DNA of 10,287 bases. It comes from Bacteroidota bacterium. GTDB taxonomy: Bacteria > Bacteroidota > Bacteroidia > Bacteroidales > SZUA-534. The translations under genes and the position numbers were made by a program. The DNA lies in assembly GCA_020047835.1 (NCBI GenBank), contig JAIFNJ010000142.1:1-10287 (forward strand). Direction: 5' to 3'. Within the stretch, counting starts at the first letter, position 1. Every line of letters starts with the position of its first letter. The notes under the pieces were generated by a model, which searched no databases, was not told the DNA's origin, and saw only the letters and a program-made list of their open reading frames with translations. Positions 1 through 7,103 of this stretch are shown here, in pieces.

Positions 1-13
1 GCATGAGTTAAAT

Positions 14-679
14 TTAACGATTTATTTTGGTTACCCATTCTAAAACCTGCTGCAAATTTGCCACCACCGAGTTGCCATTAACCCGTAACCTTTCCGGGGA
101 TTGATGGCCGCGCGATACCAACAAGCATTGACATCCCAGCTCGCTGGCTACTTCCACATCGTGAAGGGTGTCACCAATGAGCAACGTGTTTTGCTGGGCA
201 ATGTGTTTTTGTAAAAACAGTTCTTTGGCGCGGTTTACCTTTCCATGGGCATATTGGTCCTCAATTCCGGCTATTTGTTCAAAATAATCGAAAACCTGGA
301 GGTTTTTAACCGTGGCAATCAAGGAATCCTGCTCCATGGCTGACAGGATCATTTGCCGGTAACCCAATTGATGAAAATGCTGGAGTATTGGTATTGCATC
401 GTCAAATAACGCGACCTGAGGGAGCAAACGATGGTATTGTTCCATAAATTCTAAGGCTGGAATTTCAAAGGGCTCTTTGGTGAAATCGAACCCCAATTGG
501 GCGTAATATGTTTTAACTGGGAAAGTAAATACTGTTCGGTAAATAACATCGGTAAGCATGGGCAACCCTCGTTTCGCCAACAATAGGTTCATGGCTTCGA
601 TGCAAATTGCCTGGTCGTTGAGCAGGGTTCCGTTCCAGTCCCAGAGGATGAGTTCAAATTGGTTCTTTTTATGGAGCAT
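14..679 (-). CDS. HAD-superfamily hydrolase, phosphoglycolate phosphatase-like
   Basis: A 221-residue protein of the haloacid dehalogenase fold, probably a cytoplasmic phosphatase acting on a small phosphorylated metabolite. All four HAD motifs can be seen. Motif I is DWNGT at 14-18, with D14 as the expected nucleophile. Motif II is S113 in LSAM. Motif III is K147 in HGKVNRAKE. Motif IV is GDTLHD at 169-174, with D170 and D174 for Mg2+. Residues 20-95 form a helical insertion like the C1 cap of the phosphoglycolate phosphatase group. The second Asp of motif I, usually the general acid/base, is Asn16; from memory this DWNGT variant recurs in HAD proteins of this type, so it does not prove inactivity. 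The gene starts at ATG 679, 36 bases after the upstream gene's stop, and is probably the last gene of the GH3 unit. The substrate cannot be assigned. The family call is secure. Confidence 0.88.
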   Translation of the reverse strand: MLHKKNQFELILWDWNGTLLNDQAICIEAMNLLLAKRGLPMLTDVIYRTVFTFPVKTYYAQLGFDFTKEPFEIPALEFMEQYHRLLPQVALFDDAIPILQHFHQLGYRQMILSAMEQDSLIATVKNLQVFDYFEQIAGIEDQYAHGKVNRAKELFLQKHIAQQNTLLIGDTLHDVEVASELGCQCLLVSRGHQSPERLRVNGNSVVANLQQVLEWVTKINR

Positions 680-715
680 AAAACTATTATTACCGCCTAA
701 AATGAGGGTGATCCA

Positions 716-1498
716 CTACTTTAAATCATAAATTTCGATACTTTTCTCAAATCCGAGGATCATTTTATTTCCTTTTATAAAAGCCTGTTTAGGTGTTTTA
801 CCTTCAGGTATTGGTATTTCACCGGATTGGTGCAGAACCCAGTCATAAGTCAGCATATTATTGCCACTGAGCCAAAGTAAGGTTTTGGAATTTATATTCA
901 AATTTTTGACTTGTTTCAGTGGCAAATTAGTCAGGTAGGTTCCAAAAAAGTCGAAAACCAATACGTTATGTTCTGTTACAACAAATAAACTTTGTTCCCG
1001 CTCCAAAATTTCAGTAACCAAATTATTTACCAACCAATCGCTAAGGCAAATGGTTTGTCTGTCGGAAACCCGTTGGCTATTGAAGTGATATGCTTTTTGT
1101 TGTATCGGATTCCACAGCCAGAATCCGTCGTCGGAAGAGGAGCAAGCGTGGGTAGCTTCAAAGTCAGTGGTTAGATAAAGATCCAACGGTCCGGTTATTT
1201 CTATAAGTTCATGATCTAAAAAAACCAATGCATTGCTTTCGCGATAAAAAACAAGAATTTTTAATGGATTGGTAACATCAATAGTACCGATAGTTCCCAA
1301 GCGATTGTTAACCTGTTTTTGTTTGAAATTACCCTGAGCATCATATTTCATTAGTTCGCTACCATTTACAGTATATATTTGCCCATAAACATCGGCAGCT
1401 AAAAAATCATACGGTGGCATAGAAAGAATCAGGGGCTGGCTATGAATACATCCAATTCCGAGTATGAAAAGTGTCAAAAAATTTACGATGCGAATCAC
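716..1498 (-). CDS. Secreted protein of unknown function, beta-propeller-like
   Basis: A 260-residue protein. An N-terminal export signal is clear: positive start (MIRIVN), hydrophobic core at about 7-17, and a likely signal peptidase I site at HS/Q (20/21). Cys17 lies in LGIGC, but there is no Leu at -3, so a lipoprotein is less likely. The mature part is rich in short beta-strands with turns such as VYGQIYTVNGSELMKYD (37-53) and DGFWLW, which suggests a small propeller or WD-like fold. From memory, proteins of this type are common single-copy hypotheticals in Bacteroidota; no biochemical role is known to me. The start codon is GTG at 1498, giving a GTGA overlap with the TGA stop of the GH3 gene, so its translation is probably coupled to GH3. 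It likely acts in the periplasm or outer envelope. Function is not assigned. Confidence 0.85.
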   Translation of the reverse strand: MIRIVNFLTLFILGIGCIHSQPLILSMPPYDFLAADVYGQIYTVNGSELMKYDAQGNFKQKQVNNRLGTIGTIDVTNPLKILVFYRESNALVFLDHELIEITGPLDLYLTTDFEATHACSSSDDGFWLWNPIQQKAYHFNSQRVSDRQTICLSDWLVNNLVTEILEREQSLFVVTEHNVLVFDFFGTYLTNLPLKQVKNLNINSKTLLWLSGNNMLTYDWVLHQSGEIPIPEGKTPKQAFIKGNKMILGFEKSIEIYDLK

Positions 1499-3021
1499 TG
1501 CTTAATTTTTGATGGAAGCATGATTAAAATATCTTCAATAAATTCCCTATTGTTTGACAGCCGGGGTATTTTGTGTTGTCCACCTAATTTTCCCTTTTGC
1601 TGTAACCACTGATGGAAAGTTCCTTTTGGAATGCTTTTAATGCGAGGCATATCTAAGTTATAACTCTTAAATCGCTTGGCTTCGTAATCGGAGTTAACGT
1701 TTTTTAATGCATCATCAAGGACATAGGTAAAATAATCTAAATCAGCGGGTTCTTTCTCAAATTCTATAAGCCATTCATGGGCTCCTTGTTTGCCTATTTC
1801 CATATAAACCGGAGCTGCTGTATATTCATTAATTTCGGCACCGGTTTTCTGACAAGCTATTCCCAATGCTTTTTCGGCATTGTCAACAATTAATTCCTCG
1901 CCAAAAGCATTGATGAAATGTCGGGTACGGCCGGTAATTAAAAACTTATGAGGAAATGTCTGTGTAAACTTAATGGTATCGCCAATAATATATCGCCACA
2001 ATCCGGCATTGGTGGTAATTACCATCGCATAATTAACATTGGGTTGTACTTCATCAATTTGCAACGTAGTGGGGTTTTTATTCCCAATTTCATTTACCGG
2101 TATGAATTCATAAAAAATACCGTAATCAAGCATTAATAGCATTGCTGGGTCGTTTGGATCATCCTGAATTCCAAAAAACCCCTCTGAAGCGTTATACGTT
2201 TCCATATAATGCATGTTGGGATTGCTTATTATCTGACGATATTGTGATTTATAAGGATCAAAACTCACGCCTCCATGTATAAAAAGCTCCAGATTTGGCC
2301 ACACTTCCATAATATTACTTGCCCCAGTTATTTCAAGTATTCTTTTAAGTAAAACCAAGGTCCACGAAGGAACTCCAGAGATACTGGTAACATTTTCGGG
2401 AATGGTTGCCTGAGCCATTTGTTCTAGTTTCTCTTCCCAGTTTTCCATTAAAGCAATGGATGTTTTAGGCGTTCTTAAAAACTCTGCATAAAAAGGAAAA
2501 TTTTCTATCAAAATAGCCGACAGGTCACCAAAGTATGATTCATTGCTAAAATTGTTTATTTTATGACTTCCTCCAATAATAAGCCCTTTCCCTTTGAGCA
2601 CCCTGTTTTCGGGGTAAAGCTTCTCGTTGAAATACATTACATCTTTTCCACCCCTGAAATGGCAATCGTCTAATGCTTCTTGGGTTACCGGAATAAACTT
2701 GCTTTTATCACTGGTGGTTCCGCTCGATTTGGCAAACCAACGAATTTCTCCGGGCCAAAGCAGGTTTTTTTCTCCATTCCTCAGTTTCTCCACAAAAAAT
2801 TTTAAATCGTCATATTCTTGCAACGGAACTTGTTTGCAAAAATCGTTGTAATTTGTAATATTTTCAAACCCGTATTGATTGCCATACCATGTTTCGCGCG
2901 CTACATCTAGCAGTTGCATCAATGTGTCGCGCTGCACATTTCCCGGATATTCGCGAAATAGGTTAATTTCGTTCATCCGCTTGATGGTTAACCAACTTAC
3001 AATTCCTTTTAAAAGTGGCAT
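1495..3021 (-). CDS. GH3-family acyl-adenylating / amidosynthetase-like enzyme
   Basis: A 508-residue protein of the GH3 family (annotated in bacteria as GH3 auxin-responsive promoter family), part of the ANL adenylating superfamily. Three nucleotide-binding motifs are intact: SSGTTSDKSKFIP at 99-111 (phosphate loop), YNASEG at 276-281, and WRYIIGD at 342-348. GRTRHFINAFGEEL at 364-377 leads into the C-terminal domain, which ends with a Lys/Gly-rich stretch at 476-486. Plant GH3 enzymes adenylate a carboxylic acid hormone and join it to an amino acid. The bacterial substrate is unknown, and plant hormone metabolism should not be assumed. There is no signal peptide, so it is cytoplasmic. It starts at ATG 3021, 17 bases after a TATCTTTG promoter box, and is the first gene of a unit with a secreted protein and a HAD phosphatase. 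Length and motifs suggest a full, active enzyme. Confidence 0.93.
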   Translation of the reverse strand: MPLLKGIVSWLTIKRMNEINLFREYPGNVQRDTLMQLLDVARETWYGNQYGFENITNYNDFCKQVPLQEYDDLKFFVEKLRNGEKNLLWPGEIRWFAKSSGTTSDKSKFIPVTQEALDDCHFRGGKDVMYFNEKLYPENRVLKGKGLIIGGSHKINNFSNESYFGDLSAILIENFPFYAEFLRTPKTSIALMENWEEKLEQMAQATIPENVTSISGVPSWTLVLLKRILEITGASNIMEVWPNLELFIHGGVSFDPYKSQYRQIISNPNMHYMETYNASEGFFGIQDDPNDPAMLLMLDYGIFYEFIPVNEIGNKNPTTLQIDEVQPNVNYAMVITTNAGLWRYIIGDTIKFTQTFPHKFLITGRTRHFINAFGEELIVDNAEKALGIACQKTGAEINEYTAAPVYMEIGKQGAHEWLIEFEKEPADLDYFTYVLDDALKNVNSDYEAKRFKSYNLDMPRIKSIPKGTFHQWLQQKGKLGGQHKIPRLSNNREFIEDILIMLPSKIKQ

Positions 3022-3037
3022 AGGGTGTCTGTTTTTT

Positions 3038-3045
3038 CAAAGATA
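3038..3045 (-). promoter_or_regulatory. Bacteroidota-type -7 promoter box for the GH3 unit
   Basis: TATCTTTG on the minus strand matches the Bacteroidota -7 consensus TAnnTTTG. It ends 17 bases before the GH3 ATG, implying a leader of only about 11 bases, much like the box before the M23 gene. No convincing -33 TTTG is seen at the usual spacing, so the call rests on the -7 element and its position. Confidence 0.6.
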
Positions 3046-3147
3046 ATTTTTTTATCCTGTCGTTCCTTCATTTTATTAAAAGATAATTGGTTCAATTACA
3101 AACATAGGTTGGAACAAATGGGAACCCAGAAAGCGTTCAGAGAAAGC

Positions 3148-3183
3148 AAAAAAAAACTAACCATCGGGTTAGCCGATGGTTAG
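3148..3183 (-). terminator. Intrinsic terminator of the M23/dxr/rseP unit
   Basis: A perfect 11-bp stem (CTAACCATCGG at 3157-3167 with CCGATGGTTAG at 3173-3183) closes a 5-base loop. On the minus strand it is followed by nine T (the A-run 3148-3156 on the plus strand). It lies 84 bases downstream of the rseP stop and upstream of the GH3 promoter box, so it should separate the two minus-strand units. Confidence 0.88.
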
Positions 3184-3250
3184 TAATATGTAATTCAATA
3201 ATATCAATTTGAAGTTCTTTTCTACCCGTTTATAAAAAGCAGAATAATTG

Positions 3251-3266
3251 AATAGGTTGACCTATT
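3251..3266. repeat. 16-bp palindrome directly after the rseP stop codon
   Basis: AATAGGT-TG-ACCTATT is a perfect 7-bp inverted repeat with a 2-base centre, abutting the rseP stop codon on the minus strand. As RNA it would fold with a slightly larger loop; no T-run follows, so it is not a terminator by itself. It might protect the mRNA 3' end or bind a dimeric protein; it may also be chance. Confidence 0.5.
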
Positions 3267-4595
3267 TTACTTATGCAAAAACTTAGTTACTTCTTTAAAA
3301 ATATCGTTACCATTTGCAAAGAGAAGTAACGCTAGTAACAAGAAAATTCCAACCATTTGAGCATATTCCATAAACTTTTCGCTCGGTTTGCGACGGGTTA
3401 CTACTTCGTATAAAACAAACATTACGTGTCCGCCGTCCAAAGCAGGAATGGGTAAAATATTCAGTATCGCCAACATAATGCTCAAAAATCCGGTAAGGTT
3501 CCAAAACGACTGCCAATCCCATTCCGAAGGAAATATTTTACCAATGGATATAAAGCCGCCCAACGACTCGTAAGCTTTTGTGTCGGGATTAAAAAGCAGT
3601 TTAAACTGTTTCAAATAATCTTGTCCAACCCGGATTGATTTTTTTACTCCTGCAGGAATTGCTTCTAAAAAGCCATATTCAATTTTTTTGAGTTCAAACA
3701 CCTTTATAAATTCCGGAGCTACACCAAGCAATCCGCTTTCAGGAATTGTAATGGCTGAGGTTATGGTATCATTTCCACGGGCATAGGTAACCGTAGTTTG
3801 TTTTGATTTAAAGCCTTTTATAGCTGTTTTAAACTGGTCAAAATATTGGGTGGAAATGGTGTCGATACCTAAAATCTGATCGCCAACCTGCAAGCCTACC
3901 TCTTTTGCTACCGATTCTTTGGCAAAATCAGCAATGTAAAATGGAAACCGGGGCATAATAAATGGTTCACCTTTAATCAGACGAGGTACTAATTCTGAGG
4001 GAATGGTAACTTCTATTGGTTCGCCATTGCGCTCCACTTGAATGGTTTTGGCTTCATTTAATAAAATATAGGCAACAATGCCCGTCGATTTATCGATGGT
4101 ATTATGGTCGATGGAAATCAGCTTATCGCCGTTTTGCAAACCAATATCCAATGCGGCACTATCGCATACAATACCATATTTCATGTTCTCCACCGGAAGG
4201 TATTCTTCACCCCAGGTTTTTAGCACGGCAGCATAAATAAGTATGGCTAAAAGCAGGTTAAAGAGAACGCCACCAACCATTATCAGTAATCGTTGACCTT
4301 TTGTTTTTGAGCGAAATTCATCGGGTTTTGGAGGAAGTTTCATTTGTTCCTTATCCATGCTCTCGTCAATCATACCGGCAATTTTTACGTAACCGCCCAA
4401 TGGCAGCCAGCCTATACCGTATTCTGTATCTCCTTTTTTAAATTTGAATAACGAAAACCAGGGGTCGAAAAAAAGATAAAACTTTTCGACCCTCGTTTTA
4501 AAAAGTTTTGCAAAAAAGAAGTGTCCAAACTCGTGAACAATCACCAGGATAGACAAACTCAACAATAACTGTGATATTTTAATAACTATTTCCAT
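3267..4595 (-). CDS. rseP: RseP/S2P-family intramembrane zinc metalloprotease
   Basis: A 442-residue site-2 protease of the inner membrane. The zinc site HEFGH is at 21-25 in the first membrane helix, with E22 catalytic. The second conserved site is NILPIPALDGGH at 379-390, with D387 as third zinc ligand. Further hydrophobic helices lie at about 103-125 and 413-427. Two PDZ-like domains lie between them, roughly 135-205 and 215-290 (GLQNGD and GLQVGD carboxylate-binding loops). Family members cut membrane-embedded anti-sigma factors or leftover signal peptides after a first cleavage; the local target is not known. The length fits two-PDZ RseP proteins of Bacteroidota. The gene begins at ATG 4595, 19 bases after dxr, a neighbour pairing often seen in bacteria, and is the last gene before the terminator at 3148-3183. 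Confidence 0.95.
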   Translation of the reverse strand: MEIVIKISQLLLSLSILVIVHEFGHFFFAKLFKTRVEKFYLFFDPWFSLFKFKKGDTEYGIGWLPLGGYVKIAGMIDESMDKEQMKLPPKPDEFRSKTKGQRLLIMVGGVLFNLLLAILIYAAVLKTWGEEYLPVENMKYGIVCDSAALDIGLQNGDKLISIDHNTIDKSTGIVAYILLNEAKTIQVERNGEPIEVTIPSELVPRLIKGEPFIMPRFPFYIADFAKESVAKEVGLQVGDQILGIDTISTQYFDQFKTAIKGFKSKQTTVTYARGNDTITSAITIPESGLLGVAPEFIKVFELKKIEYGFLEAIPAGVKKSIRVGQDYLKQFKLLFNPDTKAYESLGGFISIGKIFPSEWDWQSFWNLTGFLSIMLAILNILPIPALDGGHVMFVLYEVVTRRKPSEKFMEYAQMVGIFLLLALLLFANGNDIFKEVTKFLHK

Positions 4596-4614
4596 TCTCT
4601 ATTATTTTCTGTTT

Positions 4615-5772
4615 TTATTTTATTAACGATTGTGCCAGCTTTCTTGTTTCGTTGTCGGTGGCTACATAATCTTGATAGGTTGGCTTTGGAACAAACCACA
4701 TGCCATTCATAGCCCGTTCAATAATGGTTGGGATTTCCAGAAAGCCAATTTTCTCTTTTAAAAAAGCAGCCACTGCTATTTCATTGGCGGCATTAACGAT
4801 AGCTGGCATATTTCCTCCTTTTTCAAGGGCTACATAAGCCAAAGCAAGGCATCGGAAAGTGGACAAATTGGGCTGCTCAAATGTCAGGTTTGAGTATAAA
4901 TTAAAGTCCAACCTGGGGAAATCAGATTTCCATCGGTCAGGGAAGCTCAATGCATATTGAATGGGAAGTTTCATGTCGGGCAGACCCATTTGGGCTTTTA
5001 TACTTCCATCGGTAAACTGAACCATACTATGAATGATGCTTTGCGGATGCACCACCACTTCAATTTGTTGGTTTGTTACCCCAAATAACCACTTGGCTTC
5101 AATTACCTCGAGCCCTTTGTTCATCATAGTGGCCGAATCGATGGTAATTTTCGCACCCATATTCCAATTGGGGTGCTTGAGTGCTTGGGCTAAGGTAACT
5201 TGCTTAAGTTCATTGGTAGTCTTACCGCGGAACGGACCACCGGAGGCGGTTAAAATAATCTTTTCAATTTTATTGGGTTCTCCTGAGAGGCATTGGAATA
5301 TGGCCGAATGTTCCGAATCAACGGGTGTAATAAAAACCTGATTTTCTTGAATCAGTTGGGTAATTAAATCGCCGGCAACCACCAAGGTTTCTTTGTTGGC
5401 CAATGCTATGTTTTTATGGGCTTCAATGGCCTTTATGGTAGGCAATAACCCCGAATATCCAACCATGGCAGTAACAACAATATCCACGGTGCTCATTTGA
5501 ACTACTTGGTTCAATGATTCCTGACCGGCAAAAACTTTAATATCAAAAGGGGTTAATGCTTCCTTTACCTTTTGATAGTGACTTTCATCTACAATTACCA
5601 CCGCATTCGGATTAAACTCAATGGCTTGTTTTATAAGCAAGTCAGCATTAGTGTTAGCAGTTAATACTTCTACTGATAATTCTTTTGGATGGGCTTTTAC
5701 AACGTCTAAGGTCTGTGTGCCAATAGAACCGGTCGATCCCAATATGGCAATATGTTTGGGTGCTGTATCCAT
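4615..5772 (-). CDS. dxr: 1-deoxy-D-xylulose 5-phosphate reductoisomerase
   Basis: A 385-residue enzyme making 2-C-methyl-D-erythritol 4-phosphate from 1-deoxy-D-xylulose 5-phosphate with NADPH, the first committed step of the MEP isoprenoid pathway, in the cytoplasm. Visible parts are the NADPH loop GSTGSIG (12-18), NKE (126-128), the metal ligands D152 and E154 in DSEHSA plus E222 in NKGLE (218-222), the substrate Ser/Gly stretch ASGGPF (176-181), the flexible loop KHPNWNMG (199-206, with H200 and W203), H242 in HPQS, and NAANE near the C-terminus. Length matches the family and no key residue is missing. It starts at ATG 5772, three bases after the M23 stop, with rseP 19 bases downstream. 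The protein supplies isoprenoid precursors, including those for the undecaprenyl carrier of cell wall synthesis. The gene is expected to be essential, so transcription through the damaged M23 gene presumably persists. Confidence 0.98.
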   Translation of the reverse strand: MDTAPKHIAILGSTGSIGTQTLDVVKAHPKELSVEVLTANTNADLLIKQAIEFNPNAVVIVDESHYQKVKEALTPFDIKVFAGQESLNQVVQMSTVDIVVTAMVGYSGLLPTIKAIEAHKNIALANKETLVVAGDLITQLIQENQVFITPVDSEHSAIFQCLSGEPNKIEKIILTASGGPFRGKTTNELKQVTLAQALKHPNWNMGAKITIDSATMMNKGLEVIEAKWLFGVTNQQIEVVVHPQSIIHSMVQFTDGSIKAQMGLPDMKLPIQYALSFPDRWKSDFPRLDFNLYSNLTFEQPNLSTFRCLALAYVALEKGGNMPAIVNAANEIAVAAFLKEKIGFLEIPTIIERAMNGMWFVPKPTYQDYVATDNETRKLAQSLIK

Positions 5773-5775
5773 TTA

Positions 5776-6387
5776 TTAAAAAACAATATAATCGCTGGGG
5801 TTAAGGGGCTTTCCACTATGCCAGATTTCAAAATGGAGGTGTGGTCCGGTGGTATATTCTCCGGTATTACCAATTATTGCAATGGCTTCTCCCGCCTTAA
5901 CCCTATCGCCAATTTCTTTAAGAAGTTGGCTGTTGTGTTTGTAAAACGAAACCAAATCGTTGCGGTGTTGAATTTCAATAACATAACCTGCTTCTAACGT
6001 CCAACCGGCAAAAACAACAGTTCCATCAAGAATGCTTAAAATGGGTTCATTTAGGTTCGAAACAATATCAATCCCATAATGGTTTCCAGCTGCATTAAAT
6101 TCATTGGTAAGTGCTCCTTTGAGCGGACAATAAAAATGAAGTTTATTAATCTCAATTCTACTTTCAACAGGCGGGTTGTTTGAATTCACATTGTAGCGCT
6201 CTTCCTCAACAATCTGATTTTCCAACACAGAATCGAATTTTTGTGAGTTATTATTTATTGGTCGGAGTGCTTTTGCAGAGTCAGAGGTTCTATAATGGGG
6301 CAGGGTTTCCTCTCCTTTTAAAATATTCTGGATGTTTGCAATATAGTTGTCGCGCATTTTAATTTGATGTTCGAGTGAATCAACCAT
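5776..6387 (-). CDS. M23 (LytM-like) peptidase, catalytic part of a split gene
   Basis: Read from ATG 6387 this gives 203 residues. It opens with a short coiled-coil-like stretch (MVDSLEHQIKMRDNYIANIQ, 1-20), has a linker to about 80, then an M23 zinc endopeptidase domain. The zinc and catalytic residues are all present: H103 and D107 in HYGID, H151 in YKHNS, and H183 and H185 in GPHLHFE. Such enzymes cut peptidoglycan cross-links or regulate those that do. The reading frame stays open up to 6480, but the added residues (Cys-rich, unlike the family) are the antisense of sense in another frame; family sequence resumes only at ATG 6387. That ATG overlaps the TGA of the upstream membrane-anchor frame (TGATG), so restart after termination is possible, but the product would have no export signal. 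Full-length relatives carry anchor, coiled coil and M23 domain in one chain. I regard this as the 3' part of a broken gene, or less likely a separate protein. Confidence 0.8.
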   Translation of the reverse strand: MVDSLEHQIKMRDNYIANIQNILKGEETLPHYRTSDSAKALRPINNNSQKFDSVLENQIVEEERYNVNSNNPPVESRIEINKLHFYCPLKGALTNEFNAAGNHYGIDIVSNLNEPILSILDGTVVFAGWTLEAGYVIEIQHRNDLVSFYKHNSQLLKEIGDRVKAGEAIAIIGNTGEYTTGPHLHFEIWHSGKPLNPSDYIVF

Positions 6388-6572
6388 CAAGGTACCAGTA
6401 CAATTCCTAAAGCAACCAATACAAGTCCAATTAGACCCATCCATGCCATCAAATTCATCCGGGTAAGAACCGTGTACCAAACGTCTTCCAAAGTGTTTTC
6501 ATTCAGCACCACTAATCGATAGCGGTCTTGCATTTTCTGAATAAAATTTTTAATGCCGGTAAAATTTTCCAT
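6387..6572 (-). CDS. Membrane-anchor N-terminal fragment of the M23 peptidase
   Basis: A 61-residue frame with a basic cytoplasmic start (IKNFIQKMQDRYRLVVLN), a short conserved stretch, and one membrane helix at about 42-60 (WMGLIGLVLVALGIVLVP), ending at TGA 6389-6387. The start is KNF...RYRLVV, which I recognise from memory as the N-terminus of Bacteroidota envelope M23 proteins encoded next to dxr. In those the chain goes on with a periplasmic segment (roughly FTPLREYIPGY-like) and a coiled coil containing DSLE. Here DSLE appears immediately after the stop in another frame, so about 30 residues seem to be missing together with the frame. ATG 6572 is preferred; the codon before it is TTG. 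A promoter box lies 19 bases upstream. Translated alone it would be a small membrane peptide without known function. Confidence 0.72.
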   Translation of the reverse strand: MENFTGIKNFIQKMQDRYRLVVLNENTLEDVWYTVLTRMNLMAWMGLIGLVLVALGIVLVP

Positions 6573-6591
6573 CAAAAATTATTTAATCGTG

Positions 6592-6599
6592 CAAAGATA
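6592..6599 (-). promoter_or_regulatory. -7 promoter box of the M23/dxr/rseP unit
   Basis: TATCTTTG on the minus strand fits TAnnTTTG and is identical to the box before the GH3 gene. It ends 19 bases before ATG 6572, implying a leader of about 13 bases. No clear -33 TTTG is present at the usual distance. Confidence 0.6.
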
Positions 6600-6741
6600 A
6601 AAAAGTTTGCCACTTGTTAGGTAACTATTTGTTCTGTTAGCTTTAAAACAAGGTTGTATTGAAAAAGTACCTTACGATGGATTCTGATTAATAGGGAAAA
6701 AGTTCCAATTCAATAGCTTAAAAATAAAAACCGTCAAAAGA

Positions 6742-6772
6742 TTTGTGGTTTTGTATAATAACACTATATTTG
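6742..6772 (+). promoter_or_regulatory. Promoter of the initiator tRNA gene
   Basis: TTTG at 6742-6745, a 19-base spacer, and TATATTTG at 6765-6772 form a full match to the Bacteroidota sigma-A type promoter (TTTG-N19-TAnnTTTG). Transcription would start near 6779, about 33 bases before the mature tRNA, leaving a short 5' leader for RNase P. Confidence 0.78.
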
Positions 6773-6811
6773 CACCCGCTAAAACAAGATAAATTCGTTC
6801 TAAAGATATAT

Positions 6812-6884
<73 letters not shown>

Positions 6885-6892
6885 CAAAAGAA

Positions 6893-6918
6893 AGCCTGGT
6901 TAATTACCGGGCTTTTTT
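6893..6918 (+). terminator. Intrinsic terminator after the initiator tRNA
   Basis: AGCCTGG (6893-6899) pairs with CCGGGCT (6907-6913) around a 7-base loop, with one G-U pair, and is followed by a T-run to 6918. It begins 9 bases after the tRNA end and defines a monocistronic tRNA transcript. Confidence 0.85.
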
Positions 6919-7042
6919 GTTTTCTGTCTTTTTGTTTATGCCAATGAATCTCTTAATTTTCCAATCAACCTACCAACCATTTTCCAATTATTTTAGAAAA
7001 ACGCTTTGTGAGTCTTTCAAAATGAGCCCAATTTGATTATTT

Positions 7043-7103
7043 GGTTTATCAGTTAAACCGTCATTTAGATATAACGGTAAACAACCAATAGAAATGAGTT
7101 GTT
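7043..7103 (+). other. Hairpin-rich stretch upstream of the pirin gene
   Basis: Three short perfect inverted repeats follow one another: GGTTTA (7043-7048) with TAAACC (7054-7059), ACCGT (7057-7061) with ACGGT (7074-7078), and AACAAC (7080-7085) with GTTGTT (7098-7103). The first two overlap and would compete. The sequence lies 34-94 bases before the pirin ATG in an intergenic stretch with no clear promoter. It could be operator DNA or leader RNA structure. The stems are short and AT-rich, so chance is possible. Confidence 0.35.

Noticed and set aside
992..5997. Plus-strand open frames opposite the GH3, rseP, dxr and M23 genes
   Set aside because: All are antisense shadows of well-supported genes with clear motifs on the minus strand.
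6383..6395. Programmed frameshift joining the two M23 frames
   Set aside because: A +1 shift at CCT-TGA leads to a stop two codons later, and the needed -1 shift has no slippery heptamer.
6388..6480. Longer reading frame of the M23 catalytic part starting at 6480
   Set aside because: The extra 31 residues are Cys-rich, unlike M23 relatives, and overlap the conserved membrane helix in the other frame. Family sequence begins at ATG 6387.
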